The notes: generated from the letters alone by a model not told the origin. A DNA stretch of 64,000 nucleotides from Saccharopolyspora spinosa NRRL 18395 (GCF_000194155.1 NZ_GL877878.1:1-64000); one strand, 5' to 3'; numbered from the stretch's first letter, positions 54,022 through 63,720 are shown. A program made the numbers and translations.

Positions 54022-57000
54022 TCAGGCGATGTTGGTCTCGCCGATGTCCGGGGGCTCCTCGCTCGGCGCACGGTCCGACGCCCGCCACAGGCGCGCGTAG
54101 TGACCGTTGTCCGCGAGTAGTTCGGCGTGGCTGCCCTGCTCGACGATCCGGCCTCCGTCGACGACCACGATGCGATCGGCGCGGGCGGCGGTGGCGAGCC
54201 GGTGCGCGACGACGAACGTCGTGCGCTGAGCCGCGACCTGGTTGCTCGCCGCAACCACCATCGATTCCGTCGCGGGGTCGAGCGCCGCGGTTGCCTCGTC
54301 GAGCAGCAGGACGTCGGGGTCGACCAGTTCCGCCCGCGCAAGCGCGACCAGCTGCCGCTGGCCCGCAGACAGTCCGCGCCCGCGCTCTCCCACCTGCTGC
54401 CGGAAGCCTCGCGGCAGCATGGCGATCCCCGGCAGCGCCCCCACCGCCCGGGCCGCAGTCTCGACCTCGGCCGGGTCGGCGTCCGGGCGCGCGTAGGCGA
54501 TGTTGGTGGCGATGTCCCCGGTGAACAGGTGGCCTTCCTGCGGGACCACGGCGAGCCGACGGTGGAACGCCGCCAGGTCGTAGCTTCGGATGTCCTGCCC
54601 GTCGACCAGCACCGCGCCGTCGGTGGCGTCGTAGAACCGGGCGATCAACTTGATCAGCGTCGACTTCCCGGCGCCGGTCGCGCCGACCAGCGCCACGGTC
54701 TCGCCGGGCCGCACCCGCAGCGCGATGTCGCGCAGCGCGAACTGGTCGGTGCCGGGGTAGCGGAACGACACCGACCGCAGCTCGATGCCGCCTTCGAACC
54801 GTTCCGGCACCGGGGTGGGGTCGGCGGCGGCGGGCACCGAGGTGGGCGTCCGCAGCAGTTCCCCGATCCGCTGCAACCCCACCTTGGCCTGCTGGTAGCC
54901 GTCGAAAACCCCGGACAGCTGCTGCACGGGCGAGAAGAACAGACCGAGGTAGAGCAGGAACGCGACCAGCACCCCGGCGGTCAGGTCGCCCGACGCGACT
55001 CGCGCCGCGCCTACCCCCAGCACCACCGCCTGCGCGATCTCCGACAGCAGCGCGACGAACGGGAAGTAGGTCGCGATGTAGCGCTGGGCGCGCAGCCGGG
55101 ACCGCCGGTAGGCGTCGCTGCGTTGCGCGAACACCTTCGCGGCGTGCCCTTCGCGGCGGTGCGCCTGCGCCACCCGCATCCCGGAGACGTTCTCCTGCAG
55201 GTCCGCGTTGACGGTGCTCACCCGCTCGCGCGCCTCGGCGTAGGCGGTCGCCGAGACTTTGCGGAAGATCAAGGTGGCCACCAGCAGAACCGGCAGCACC
55301 GCCATCGCCACCAGCGCCAGCGAAACATCGGTGATCAGCAGTGCGCCCGCGATGCCGAACAACGTCAGCACGCTGACCACGAAGGTCGCCAGCCCGGTCT
55401 GCAGGAACGTCGACAGCGCGTCGACGTCGGTGGTCATCCGAGTCATGATCCGGCCGGCGAGCTCGCGCTCGTAGTAGTCCAGCCCGAGCCGCTGCAGGTG
55501 TCCGAAACTGCGCAATCGCAGCAGGTAGAGCAGGGTCTCGCCGGTTCGCGAGGCGATGATGGTCTGCAGCTTGACCACCAGCCAACCCCCGGCGACGATC
55601 ACGGCGCCCAGGCCCGTGGCAATCCACAGCGCATCGAGGTCGCCGGTGCTCACACCGCCGTCGATGCCGTGGCGGACCAGCGACGGCAACGCGATCGACG
55701 TCAGCGCGTCCCCGGCTACCAGCAGCACTGTCAGCAGCAGGCCCCAGCGGATCGGCCGCAGCAGCCGGGAGAGCTTGAAGTCCGGGTCCGGCGCCGGGGG
55801 GTCTTCGCTGCGCAGATCGGGCCGGTCGGTCGCGGGCGGCAGCTTACGGATGCCTTCGATCAACTCGGGTGTGGGCGGCATCGTCATGCCGCCCATGCCG
55901 CGCGATCCGGGCGTCGTGGCGGCGTTGCCGGTGACCGTCGGATCGGCGTCGTCCTCCGGTGGCCAGAGCTCCGGCGTGATGCCTTCCGAACCGGGCACGA
56001 CCCGGCCGTCGCAGCGGTTGTCGATCGATTCCCCAGGCCCGGCTAGCAGTGACCGGAACAGCTCGCAGCGCTGGTTCAGCTCGTCCTCGGTGCCGATGTC
56101 GACGACGTGCCCTTCGTCGAGCACCGCGATCCGGTCGGCCAGGGCCAGCGTCGACCGGCGGTGCGCGATCAGCAGGGTGGTGCGCTGCGCGGTGACCGAT
56201 CGGAGGGTGTCGTGGATGGCCGCTTCCGTCGCCGGATCCACCGCCGACGTCGCGTCGTCGAGCACCAGGATGCGCGGGTTCGAAAGCAGCGCCCGTGCGA
56301 GCGCCACGCGTTGGCGTTGCCCGCCGGACAGCGTCAGGCCGCGCTCGCCGACCGTCGTGTCGTATCCGTCGGGGAGAGTGGTGATGAACTCGTGTGCTTC
56401 GGCCGCTTTCGCAGCGGTGATCACGTCGGCTTCCGAAGCGTCAGGACGGCCGTAAGCGATGTTGCCGCGAATGGTGTCGGAGAACAGGAACGCCTCCTCG
56501 AACACCACACCGACCGCGGCGCGCAGCGAATCCAGCCTCAGGTCGCGGATGTCGTGGCTCGCCGAGCCGTCGTCGGCGGGACCGATCTTGATGCTCCCCG
56601 AGTGCAGGTCGTAGAAGCGCGGCAGCAGCAGCGACACCGTCGACTTGCCCGATCCGGCGGGGCCGACCAGGGCCACCGTCTCACCTGGGCGGACCTGCAA
56701 CGACGCGTTGCAGAGGACCGGCTGATCACGGGTGTAGCCGAAGCTCGCGTCGTCAAGCCGGACCTGCAGCGGCCCTTCCGGCAGCGTTGCCGCTCCGGGC
56801 TTCTCCTGCACCTCGGGCTGCGAATCGATCAGCTCGTGGATGCGTTCGACACCGGCACGCGCGAGCTGCGCCTGGATCATCACGCTCGACAACATCCGGG
56901 CCGGACCGGCCAACATCGCCACGTACCCGGCGAACGCCACGAACGTCCCGAGGCTCACCTGGTCCTGCAGCACCATCCAGCCGCCCAGGCCGAGCACCCC

Positions 57001-57792
57001 GACCTGCCCGGCGGCGGGCAGCGCGGCCAAGCTCGCCGCGGGCGTGGAAGTCATCCGGGCCGCGCGCAGCCGCTCGCCGAACAGCCGACGAGCACGGCGC
57101 TCCAGCCGCCCGACCTCGCGGTCTTCCTGGCCGAAGCCCTTCACGACCCGGACACCGGTGACGGTTTCCTCGACGTGCTGCGCGATGTCCGCGGCCCGCT
57201 GCTGCGCCGACCAGGTCGCCGGGAACAGGCTCTTCTTGCTGCGCGCCGAAACCACCGCGATCAGCGGCGCCACGACCAGCGACACCACCGTGAGCAGCGG
57301 CGACAGCCACAACATCGCCACGATCGCGAAAAACGCGAGCACCGCGGTTCCGGCCGCCAGCGGCAGCATCGACAGCAGCGAGTTCACCATCTGCAGATCG
57401 CTGATGGAGCGGGAAACGACCTGCCCGGTGCGCAGCGCATCCTGCTTTCCGCCGTCCAGCCGCTGCATCGCCGCGAACACCGCGCGGCGCAGGTCGTGCT
57501 GGACGTCGAGGGCCAGCCGCCCGGCGCTGTAGCGGCGGACGAACGCCGACGCGAAGCGGAACACGCCGAGCGCGAGTAGCGCGATCACGATCCAGAACAA
57601 GCCGTCGGTGCTGCGCGCGACGGCATCATCCACCGCGACCTTGGTCAGCAGCGGAACGAGAGCCTCCAACCCGACGGCCGTGACGGACGCCCCCATCGCC
57701 AACGTCAGAGCAACGGGGTGCCGACGGCAAGCGGCGAAGAGGCGACGGATCCAACCGCCAGAAGACGGACGGGGATTACCGGAGTCGCTCAC
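54022..57792 (-). CDS. Fused heterodimer-type ABC exporter (TMD-NBD-TMD-NBD)
   Basis: 1256 residues from GTG 57792, equal to two half-transporters in one chain. Each half has six membrane helices and an ATPase. First ATPase: Walker A GPAGSGKST (around residue 375), signature LSGGQRQRVALARAL, Walker B ILVLDDATSAVD with Asp where the catalytic Glu belongs. Second: GATGAGKST (around 1035), signature LSAGQRQLVALARAEL, Walker B VLLLDEATAALD with Glu. One active and one degenerate site is usual in heterodimeric exporters. Mycobacterial relatives are encoded as two adjacent genes. Substrate unknown; drugs or lipids are typical. Confidence 0.9.
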   Translation of the reverse strand: MSDSGNPRPSSGGWIRRLFAACRRHPVALTLAMGASVTAVGLEALVPLLTKVAVDDAVARSTDGLFWIVIALLALGVFRFASAFVRRYSAGRLALDVQHDLRRAVFAAMQRLDGGKQDALRTGQVVSRSISDLQMVNSLLSMLPLAAGTAVLAFFAIVAMLWLSPLLTVVSLVVAPLIAVVSARSKKSLFPATWSAQQRAADIAQHVEETVTGVRVVKGFGQEDREVGRLERRARRLFGERLRAARMTSTPAASLAALPAAGQVGVLGLGGWMVLQDQVSLGTFVAFAGYVAMLAGPARMLSSVMIQAQLARAGVERIHELIDSQPEVQEKPGAATLPEGPLQVRLDDASFGYTRDQPVLCNASLQVRPGETVALVGPAGSGKSTVSLLLPRFYDLHSGSIKIGPADDGSASHDIRDLRLDSLRAAVGVVFEEAFLFSDTIRGNIAYGRPDASEADVITAAKAAEAHEFITTLPDGYDTTVGERGLTLSGGQRQRVALARALLSNPRILVLDDATSAVDPATEAAIHDTLRSVTAQRTTLLIAHRRSTLALADRIAVLDEGHVVDIGTEDELNQRCELFRSLLAGPGESIDNRCDGRVVPGSEGITPELWPPEDDADPTVTGNAATTPGSRGMGGMTMPPTPELIEGIRKLPPATDRPDLRSEDPPAPDPDFKLSRLLRPIRWGLLLTVLLVAGDALTSIALPSLVRHGIDGGVSTGDLDALWIATGLGAVIVAGGWLVVKLQTIIASRTGETLLYLLRLRSFGHLQRLGLDYYERELAGRIMTRMTTDVDALSTFLQTGLATFVVSVLTLFGIAGALLITDVSLALVAMAVLPVLLVATLIFRKVSATAYAEARERVSTVNADLQENVSGMRVAQAHRREGHAAKVFAQRSDAYRRSRLRAQRYIATYFPFVALLSEIAQAVVLGVGAARVASGDLTAGVLVAFLLYLGLFFSPVQQLSGVFDGYQQAKVGLQRIGELLRTPTSVPAAADPTPVPERFEGGIELRSVSFRYPGTDQFALRDIALRVRPGETVALVGATGAGKSTLIKLIARFYDATDGAVLVDGQDIRSYDLAAFHRRLAVVPQEGHLFTGDIATNIAYARPDADPAEVETAARAVGALPGIAMLPRGFRQQVGERGRGLSAGQRQLVALARAELVDPDVLLLDEATAALDPATESMVVAASNQVAAQRTTFVVAHRLATAARADRIVVVDGGRIVEQGSHAELLADNGHYARLWRASDRAPSEEPPDIGETNIA

Positions 57793-57879
57793 ACCCGCCA
57801 GGTTATTCCGCCCCACCGACCATGCAGACCGGCCGAACCCCCTCTGTGACCCTCGCCAAACGGAGTGGCGGTAAGAGCA

Positions 57880-57891
57880 GGGGAACCTTCT
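57880..57891. repeat. GGGAACCTTCTCC motif
   Basis: A degenerate copy of the dispersed GGAAGGTTCCC family in the short gap between the ABC-2 permease stop (57910) and the exporter start (57792). Confidence 0.5.
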
Positions 57892-57909
57892 CCGCTCGCG
57901 TCGTCCGCC

Positions 57910-58764
57910 TCAGGTGATGTCGCGTCGGCCGCTGACCAGCCAGCCACCGGCGATGAACACGGCGACGTATCCGAGGAAGGTGAACAGGCTCGCCCACCAC
58001 GGGTGGCCGTAGCTGCCGCCGAAGAAGAGGTGCAGGAATTCGAAGGCCGCCCGCGGTGTGTTCGGCTCATCGGGGCCCGCCACCGCGGTGACGAACAGCG
58101 GCACCGCGAGGTTCGCCACGATGCCGTTGCCCGCCGTCCCGGGCAGGTAGGGGCTGATACCGGCGGCCGGGGATTCGATCAAGCTCAGCGACAGGATGAA
58201 CTCGACCATGAACTTGTAGACCAGCGGCACGATGATCGCGAGCACGGCGTTCGCGACCAGCGCGCCGAAGCCCACGCCCAGCAGCGTCCACAGCACCATC
58301 GCGAGAACCGCCGCCGCGCCGACGCTGAGCCAGTCGCCCAGGCTGCCGAAGCCACCGAAGTCCCGGCCCGCGCCCACCAGGCCCCCGACGCTCGCGAAGA
58401 GCACATTCGCGAGGCCGTAGCTGAGACCGACGCCCGAGCAGGCGATCAGCTTCGCCACCAGCACCGCACTACGCGGGTTGCTTGTGAGGTACGTCGTGGT
58501 GATGGTCTTGTTCCGGAACTCGCCGGCGAACGTCATGGCGCCGAAGAGCGCCGCGAAGATCGTGCTGAAGTTCGTCGACATCGACACCGACAGCAGCCCG
58601 AGGGGGACCGCCCGGTCGAACTGCTCCACCGCGTCGATGAGCGCGACGATGGAGCTGCCCAACCAGCCCGCGCCGAAACCGAGCAGCGCCACCGGGATGA
58701 GCAGCGCCCACCACAGGCTGGTGCTGAAGATCTTGCGGAACTCCGCCTTGACGAGCCCGCCCAT
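57910..58764 (-). CDS. ABC-2 type permease
   Basis: 284 residues with six hydrophobic segments, starting MGGLVKAEFRKIFSTSLWWALL, the usual N-terminal amphipathic entry of ABC-2 permeases. A large polar loop GRDFGGFGSLGDW and a final segment FTFLGYVAVFIAGGWLVSG are visible. It shares one or two bases with the stop of the ATPase gene, so the two form a simple transporter. Relatives export antibiotics or lipids; substrate unknown. Confidence 0.88.
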   Translation of the reverse strand: MGGLVKAEFRKIFSTSLWWALLIPVALLGFGAGWLGSSIVALIDAVEQFDRAVPLGLLSVSMSTNFSTIFAALFGAMTFAGEFRNKTITTTYLTSNPRSAVLVAKLIACSGVGLSYGLANVLFASVGGLVGAGRDFGGFGSLGDWLSVGAAAVLAMVLWTLLGVGFGALVANAVLAIIVPLVYKFMVEFILSLSLIESPAAGISPYLPGTAGNGIVANLAVPLFVTAVAGPDEPNTPRAAFEFLHLFFGGSYGHPWWASLFTFLGYVAVFIAGGWLVSGRRDIT

Positions 58765-59732
58765 CAGGCATTCCCCCCGAATCCTTGGCCGTCCGGGGCG
58801 GGCCACTGCGCGCCGTGCTGCTGGACGCTGGTGTACTGGCCGTTGGTGAGCTGGAAGAACAGCTGTTCCAGGCCGATCCGCTCGTCCTGCATCCCGTACA
58901 GCGCGATCCCGGCCTCCAGCGCGAGGTCCGCGACCGCACGGGAGTCGGCTCCGGTCACGGCGATCCGGCCGTCCTGGAGGTATTCGATGCCGTATCCGGC
59001 TTCCTGCAGCTTGTCGACGAGCTTGCTGGGGTCGGCGGCCTGCACGAACGCCCGGGAGCGTTGCGCGGCGCGGAGCTGATCGAGGTGGCCGTCGAAGACG
59101 CAGCGCCCACGGCTGATGATCACCAGCTGGTCCACGGTGTGCTCGATCTCCCGCAGGAAGTGGCTGGACATCAGCACCGTTCGACCGCTCGCGGCGAAGG
59201 CCTTCAGGAAATTCCGCAGCCAGGCGATGCCCTCCGGGTCCAGCCCGTTGGCCGGCTCGTCCAGCACCAGCACCTGCGGGTCGCCGAGCAGCGCGGTGGC
59301 CAACGCCAGCCGCTGCCGCATGCCCAGCGAGAACGCGCCCGCCTTGCGCTTCGCGGCGGCGCTCAGCCCGACGAGTTCGAGAGCCCGGTCCACCTGCGCG
59401 TCCGGCACGTTCATCGCGGCGGCATAGCACCGGAGGTGCTGCCGCGCGGTGCGGCCCGGGTGGAAGCTCTGCGCGTCTAGCACGGCACCGACCACGGTCG
59501 CCGGGTTCGGGAGCTGGTGGAACGGCAGGCCGTTGATCGTGGCCGTGCCCGCGGTCGGCGTGACCAGGCCGAGGAGCATCCGCAGCGTGGTCGTCTTGCC
59601 CGACCCGTTTGGCCCGAGGAACCCGGTCACCGAGCCGGGCCGCACCGTGAAGTTCAGGTCCTGCACCGCGTTGACCGGGCCGAAGCTCTTGCTGAGCCCC
59701 TGCACAATGAGCCGGCCACTGCCGTCGTGCAC
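58764..59732 (-). CDS. ABC transporter ATPase (DrrA/CcmA type)
   Basis: 322 residues. Walker A GPNGSGKTTTLRML, Q-loop LDAQSFHPGRTARQHLR, signature FSLGMRQRLALATAL, Walker B VLVLDEPANGLDPEG, switch LMSSHFLREIEHTVD. The C-terminal 80 residues form the extra domain seen in DrrA-type ATPases (ALYGMQDERIGLEQLFFQLT). First gene of the pair with the ABC-2 permease. Confidence 0.92.
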   Translation of the reverse strand: MHDGSGRLIVQGLSKSFGPVNAVQDLNFTVRPGSVTGFLGPNGSGKTTTLRMLLGLVTPTAGTATINGLPFHQLPNPATVVGAVLDAQSFHPGRTARQHLRCYAAAMNVPDAQVDRALELVGLSAAAKRKAGAFSLGMRQRLALATALLGDPQVLVLDEPANGLDPEGIAWLRNFLKAFAASGRTVLMSSHFLREIEHTVDQLVIISRGRCVFDGHLDQLRAAQRSRAFVQAADPSKLVDKLQEAGYGIEYLQDGRIAVTGADSRAVADLALEAGIALYGMQDERIGLEQLFFQLTNGQYTSVQQHGAQWPAPDGQGFGGNA

Positions 59733-59871
59733 GCGTCCTCCATCCGTCTCCCGTTCAACCGTCGGTGACCATCCTGCCGGACGGCGACGTGTGCTCAGGC
59801 GCGGAGGCTTCGTTTTCCCAGGCTGTTCTCAGCGGCCCGCGGCGGATCCGGTGGGGGCGAGGAGCCCTCAA

Positions 59872-60420
59872 TCAGGGCCAGCGGATGGACCGGTCGATCA
59901 CGGACGCACGGTAGACCCTGCTCCGGCTCGTTTCGAGGTGGCCGGTCGTCATGGGAGTGGGCGGCGGGGTTGGGTGCGAGGCGGTCACGTCGGGGCGGAT
60001 GAACTCGTTGGTGTCCCAATCGCTCGGCCCGGGACCTGTCGAGGAGACGATCGGGTCGGGGATGACTTCGACGTCCTTCGTCTCATCCTCCGACCTGCGC
60101 CGCAGCTTCCGTCGCAGCGCTTCCAGACCGGTGCCGCGGGCGTGCGCGGGCTGCCCGCAATGATCAACGATGAACTGCCGGTGCGCGGTCAGCCACACGG
60201 TGCACGGCCAAGGTCGGCCGCGCGGTGTGCCCTGACAGGAACGGCACCTGCCGTCCTCGTCCGGATCGTGTTCGTCGAGCAGGGCGCGGAGGCCTTCGGT
60301 GAGCCGGTAGAGCTCGGTGCGGGCGAGGGGCAGCAGCACTTCGGGGGTGTCGTCCGCGGCCGCCAGGTCCACTCCGTCCAGCCGATCGAGGACAGCTCTT
60401 CGCAACGCCGCGTCTGTCAC
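59872..60420 (-). CDS. Hypothetical actinobacterial protein with a Cys-x2-Cys site
   Basis: 182 residues from GTG 60420, which has GGGAG at good spacing; GTG 60432 is the alternative. The N-terminal half is helical (TDAALRRAVLDRLDGVDLAA; LARTELYRLTEGLRALLDEH), then DGRCRSCQGTPRGRPWPCTV with a possible zinc knuckle, AHRQFIVDHCG, and a long polar, low-complexity C-terminus. No family recognised beyond its resemblance to other uncharacterised actinomycete proteins. It stands alone. Confidence 0.65.
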   Translation of the reverse strand: MTDAALRRAVLDRLDGVDLAAADDTPEVLLPLARTELYRLTEGLRALLDEHDPDEDGRCRSCQGTPRGRPWPCTVWLTAHRQFIVDHCGQPAHARGTGLEALRRKLRRRSEDETKDVEVIPDPIVSSTGPGPSDWDTNEFIRPDVTASHPTPPPTPMTTGHLETSRSRVYRASVIDRSIRWP

Positions 60421-60807
60421 GTCGTCTCCCACCGTCGTTTCGAGTGCGTCGGTGTGGCCGGCGGGGATCGCGGGACGGATGCCCCGCCGACTCCATCGGG
60501 TGACATCGGCAGTCGGGGCGCACGCCTGCACGGGCACCGCTCGATGCTCACCCCATCGAGTGGTTATCGATTTGGCTTGAAATTGGCGGCTATGCGGCGG
60601 CTCGCGTCTTCGGCAAATGGGCGATCGTGGCCTACACTGACGGTGGCGGCCTGCTCCCGGTGACCCCCAGGCTGGTTGAGCGGGCCGCCCCGTTCGGCTG
60701 TGTGAGCCCGTCACCCTTTCGGTGGTCTGAGTTCGCCCCTGCGCCTGAACGGTGTCCCGGATCGTGTTGCGACGACATCCAAACCGACGGGCGTTCGAAG
60801 CTGTTGG
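60421..60807. other. Gap between the hypothetical gene and the ald terminator
   Basis: About 390 bases. It should hold the promoter of the minus-strand gene that starts at 60420. I see no gene, tRNA or repeat in it. Confidence 0.35.
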
Positions 60808-60855
60808 GAGCGAGGGAACCTTCCTGCCATTCGTGGCAGGAAGGTTCCCTCGCTC
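60808..60855. terminator. Perfect 22-bp hairpin after ald, made of two inverted repeat motifs
   Basis: Arms 60808-60829 and 60834-60855 pair perfectly around a TTCG loop. Each arm contains AGGGAACCTTCCTG, a copy of the dispersed motif, so two copies in opposite orientation build the stem. It ends 10 bases from the ald stop (60865) and likely terminates ald. Confidence 0.75.
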
Positions 60856-60864
60856 GCAGTGCGA

Positions 60865-61980
60865 TCAGCCCAGGACGCTGCTGAAGGGGGTGCTGGTGAG
60901 GCCGTGCGCCTCGGCGACCGGCTCGTTGACCAGCTTGCCGTCGTGGGTGTTGAGGCCACCGGCCAGCGCGGCGTCCGCGCGGCAGGCCTGCTGCCAGCCT
61001 TGGTCGGCGATGCGCAGCACGTACGGCAGCGTGACGTTGGTGAGGGCGTGCGTCGACGTGTTCGGCACCGCGCCCGGCATGTTGGCCACGCAGTAGAACA
61101 CCGAGTCGTGCACTCGGTACGTAGGGGCGTCGTGCGTGGTCGGGCGGGAGTCGGCGAAGCAACCGCCCTGATCGATGGCGATGTCCACCAGCACGCTGCC
61201 CGGCTTCATCTCGGATACCAGGTGGTTGGACACCAGCTTCGGCGCCTTCGCCCCCGGGATCAGCACGGCACCGATGACCAGGTCGGCGGCCCGTACCGCC
61301 TGCTCCACCGAGTACCGGTTGGACGTCACGGTGCGGATCTGGCCGTGGAAGTCGCGGTCGATCTCGCGGAGCTTGTCGACATTGGTGTCGAGCAGCTCGA
61401 CATCAGCACCCATGCCCATCGCGACGCGCGCGGCGTTGAGGCCAGCGACGCCACCGCCGATCACCACGACCCGCGCCGGGTGCACGCCGGGAACACCGCC
61501 CGGCAGCACGCCGCGGCCACCGCTGGGGCGCATCAGCGAATAGGCGCCGACCTGCGGGGCGAGACGCCCGGCGACCTCGCTCATCGGCGCCAGTAGCGGC
61601 AGGCCGCCGTTGGCGGTCTGCACCGTCTCGTAGGCGATACCGGTGACCCCGGACTTCAGCATCGCGTCGGTCAGCTCGGCGGAAGCCGCCAGGTGCAGAT
61701 AGGTGAACAGGACCTGGTCCCGGCGCAGCCGCGGGTACTCCTCGGCGATCGGCTCCTTGACCTTGAGGACCAGCTGGCCTTCCGCCCACACCCCCTCGGC
61801 GGTGGGGAGCACCTTCGCGCCGGCCGCGAGGTAGGCCTCGTCGGGGATCGAAGAGCCCGCGCCGGCGTTCGTCTCCACGAAAACGTCGTGGCCGCGGGTG
61901 GTCAGCTCGTGCACGCCCGCAGGTGTGATCGCGACCCGGTACTCGTTGTTCTTGATCTCGCGCGGCACTGCGATCTTCAC
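60865..61980 (-). CDS. ald: Alanine dehydrogenase
   Basis: Reversible oxidative deamination of L-alanine to pyruvate; mycobacterial enzymes also aminate glyoxylate to glycine. 371 residues from GTG 61980 ([18 protein letters not shown]). Blocks: [17 protein letters not shown] with the substrate-binding Lys, LFTYLHLAA with the catalytic His, [20 protein letters not shown] (NAD fold), and [17 protein letters not shown]. It follows a PucR regulator on the same strand, with a palindrome in the 183-bp gap. Confidence 0.96.
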   Translation of the reverse strand: MKIAVPREIKNNEYRVAITPAGVHELTTRGHDVFVETNAGAGSSIPDEAYLAAGAKVLPTAEGVWAEGQLVLKVKEPIAEEYPRLRRDQVLFTYLHLAASAELTDAMLKSGVTGIAYETVQTANGGLPLLAPMSEVAGRLAPQVGAYSLMRPSGGRGVLPGGVPGVHPARVVVIGGGVAGLNAARVAMGMGADVELLDTNVDKLREIDRDFHGQIRTVTSNRYSVEQAVRAADLVIGAVLIPGAKAPKLVSNHLVSEMKPGSVLVDIAIDQGGCFADSRPTTHDAPTYRVHDSVFYCVANMPGAVPNTSTHALTNVTLPYVLRIADQGWQQACRADAALAGGLNTHDGKLVNEPVAEAHGLTSTPFSSVLG

Positions 61981-62069
61981 GGCGGAATCCTTTCGTCTCC
62001 TGGTGCGCACAACAATCCGCTGCCACTGCGGGGGGCGCATCATTCCCGCCGAATGAGATTGCCCCGCGC

Positions 62070-62092
62070 GCTTTGTGCTCGCAGCACAAAGC
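62070..62092. promoter_or_regulatory. Palindromic site upstream of ald
   Basis: GCTTTGTGCT-CGC-AGCACAAAGC, perfect 10-bp arms, centred about 100 bp upstream of the ald start. Candidate operator for the adjacent PucR protein; it could instead be part of a pucR terminator. Confidence 0.5.
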
Positions 62093-62142
62093 CCGTGGAG
62101 CGCCGCTCCCAGCGCGCGAACGGGGCACGGACGGCCGGACCC

Positions 62143-62162
62143 GGCAGGAAGGTTCCCTTGCC
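62143..62162. repeat. GGCAGGAAGGTTCCCTTGCC motif after pucR
   Basis: A near-perfect 20-bp palindrome of the dispersed GGAAGGTTCCC family, directly before the pucR stop at 62164 on the minus strand. It may serve as terminator. Confidence 0.6.
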
Positions 62163-62163
62163 G

Positions 62164-63720
62164 TCAGCCGTGCTGTGCCCATCGGTCGGCGAGCAGCTGC
62201 GCGAACAGCGCGGAGCGGACGTTGGGGTCTTCGAGGTCGACTTCCACGAGTTGGGTGAGCCGCTTCATCCGGTACCGGAAGGTGTTCGGGTGTACGCGCA
62301 ACTCACGGCTCGCCTGCCGGGGATCGCCGGGGTGGCGCAGCCACGCGTGGAGCGTGGCCAGGTATTCGGTGCCCTGCGTTCGATCGTGCTCGCGCAGCAC
62401 CGGTAACGGGCCGAGGGCACCGATACCGGCGTCGGTCGCCGCCCCGGCCATCCGGCTGAGCACCAGCAGATGCCAGTTCTCCTCGTACACCGCCACCCGT
62501 TGCTGCAGTTGGCCGGTGCGCAGCAGGCCGATCAGCTCCTCGGCCTGCGACCGCGACTGGGGCAACTCGGCGACCGCCACGGCGGTGCCCACCGCGATCA
62601 GCGGGCGCGGCGAAACGTCGTGGGACGTCAGCGCTGCCCGCAGATCCGGCCAGCCGCCCGCGCGCCCCCGGTCGGGCACCAGCGCGTAGAGCATGGTGCC
62701 GATCTCGGTGACCAGCGGGCGCCGCCCGATTCCGCGCGTGATCCACTCCCACATCGCCAACCGGTGCCCCTCCGCGGGGCTGGCGGACGGGGGCATTTCG
62801 ATGGCGACGACCCGGTGCGCTTCGGCGGGCACCGCCAGCTCGTTCGCTGCCGCCCGCCAGCCTTCGCCGCCCTCCAGCAGCAGCCGCACCTGCTCGGCGG
62901 ATCGGCGGCGCTCCCCGTCCGCCACCGCACGCCACCGCAGCAGTTGCAGCGCAACCAGAGGTGCGGTGTCGGCGAACGCGGTGGAGCGCTCTTCGGAGAC
63001 CTCGCCGGGGACCACGGCCCACATCGAGCCGAGCAGTTCGCCACCCATCCTGATCGGCACCACCAGCCGGGGCAGGGTGCCGTCCTGCTGGGCGGGCACG
63101 AAGATCGCCGAACTGCCCTTGCTGAGCTGCCGGAACGTGCCGCGGGCGCGGAACTTGGCGAGCACGTCGTCGGGCTGCCTCCGGCCCATGATCGTCGAGA
63201 TCCGCGCCGGGTCGGTGAGGTCCTGCCGGGCGGAGTAGGCCAGGACCTGGGAGCGCGCGTCCTCGATGGTGACCGGCGCGTCCACCACGTCCGCCACGGC
63301 GTCGGCGAGCCGGAACAGGTCCCCGACCCCGGCGGTGGGCGCGTCGGCCTCCTCGATGTCGGTCCCGGCCAGCGCGGCACGGATCAGCCACACCAACTGC
63401 GCCCACGCCGTGCCAGGCCGGACCTCGACCAGCGCCACCCCCGCGTCCCGGGCCGCCGCGGCCACCGCGTCGTCCGCCGAAATCGGCGGTTTGAGCAGCA
63501 CCGCCGCGGCACCCTTCGCGCCGCAATCCCTCGTCAGTGCCACCGCGTGCTCGCGGTCCGGGATGGCCACGCCCAACACGAGGTCGCCGCCCGCCGCCGT
63601 CGGCGGCTGATCGGGTTCGGCGATGACGACGTCCCCGACGCACACTCCCGGTTCCGGGGCGACCACGGTGCGCAGCAGCGTGGGGCCGACCCGCTCGACC
63701 AGTGCCCGGATGTCCAGCAT
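62164..63720 (-). CDS. PucR-family transcriptional regulator
   Basis: 518 residues from ATG 63720 (MLDIRALVERVGPTLLR). It has an N-terminal PucR-type domain, a GAF-like middle (DAPVTIEDARSQVLAYSARQ; VVPIRMGGELLGSMWAVV) and the C-terminal PucR helix-turn-helix HPGDPRQASRELRVHPNTFRYRMKRLTQL. Members control purine, proline, GABA or alanine use. Its place just upstream of ald suggests that it activates ald in response to an amino acid; not proven. It is divergent from the glycine riboswitch. Confidence 0.9.
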   Translation of the reverse strand: MLDIRALVERVGPTLLRTVVAPEPGVCVGDVVIAEPDQPPTAAGGDLVLGVAIPDREHAVALTRDCGAKGAAAVLLKPPISADDAVAAAARDAGVALVEVRPGTAWAQLVWLIRAALAGTDIEEADAPTAGVGDLFRLADAVADVVDAPVTIEDARSQVLAYSARQDLTDPARISTIMGRRQPDDVLAKFRARGTFRQLSKGSSAIFVPAQQDGTLPRLVVPIRMGGELLGSMWAVVPGEVSEERSTAFADTAPLVALQLLRWRAVADGERRRSAEQVRLLLEGGEGWRAAANELAVPAEAHRVVAIEMPPSASPAEGHRLAMWEWITRGIGRRPLVTEIGTMLYALVPDRGRAGGWPDLRAALTSHDVSPRPLIAVGTAVAVAELPQSRSQAEELIGLLRTGQLQQRVAVYEENWHLLVLSRMAGAATDAGIGALGPLPVLREHDRTQGTEYLATLHAWLRHPGDPRQASRELRVHPNTFRYRMKRLTQLVEVDLEDPNVRSALFAQLLADRWAQHG

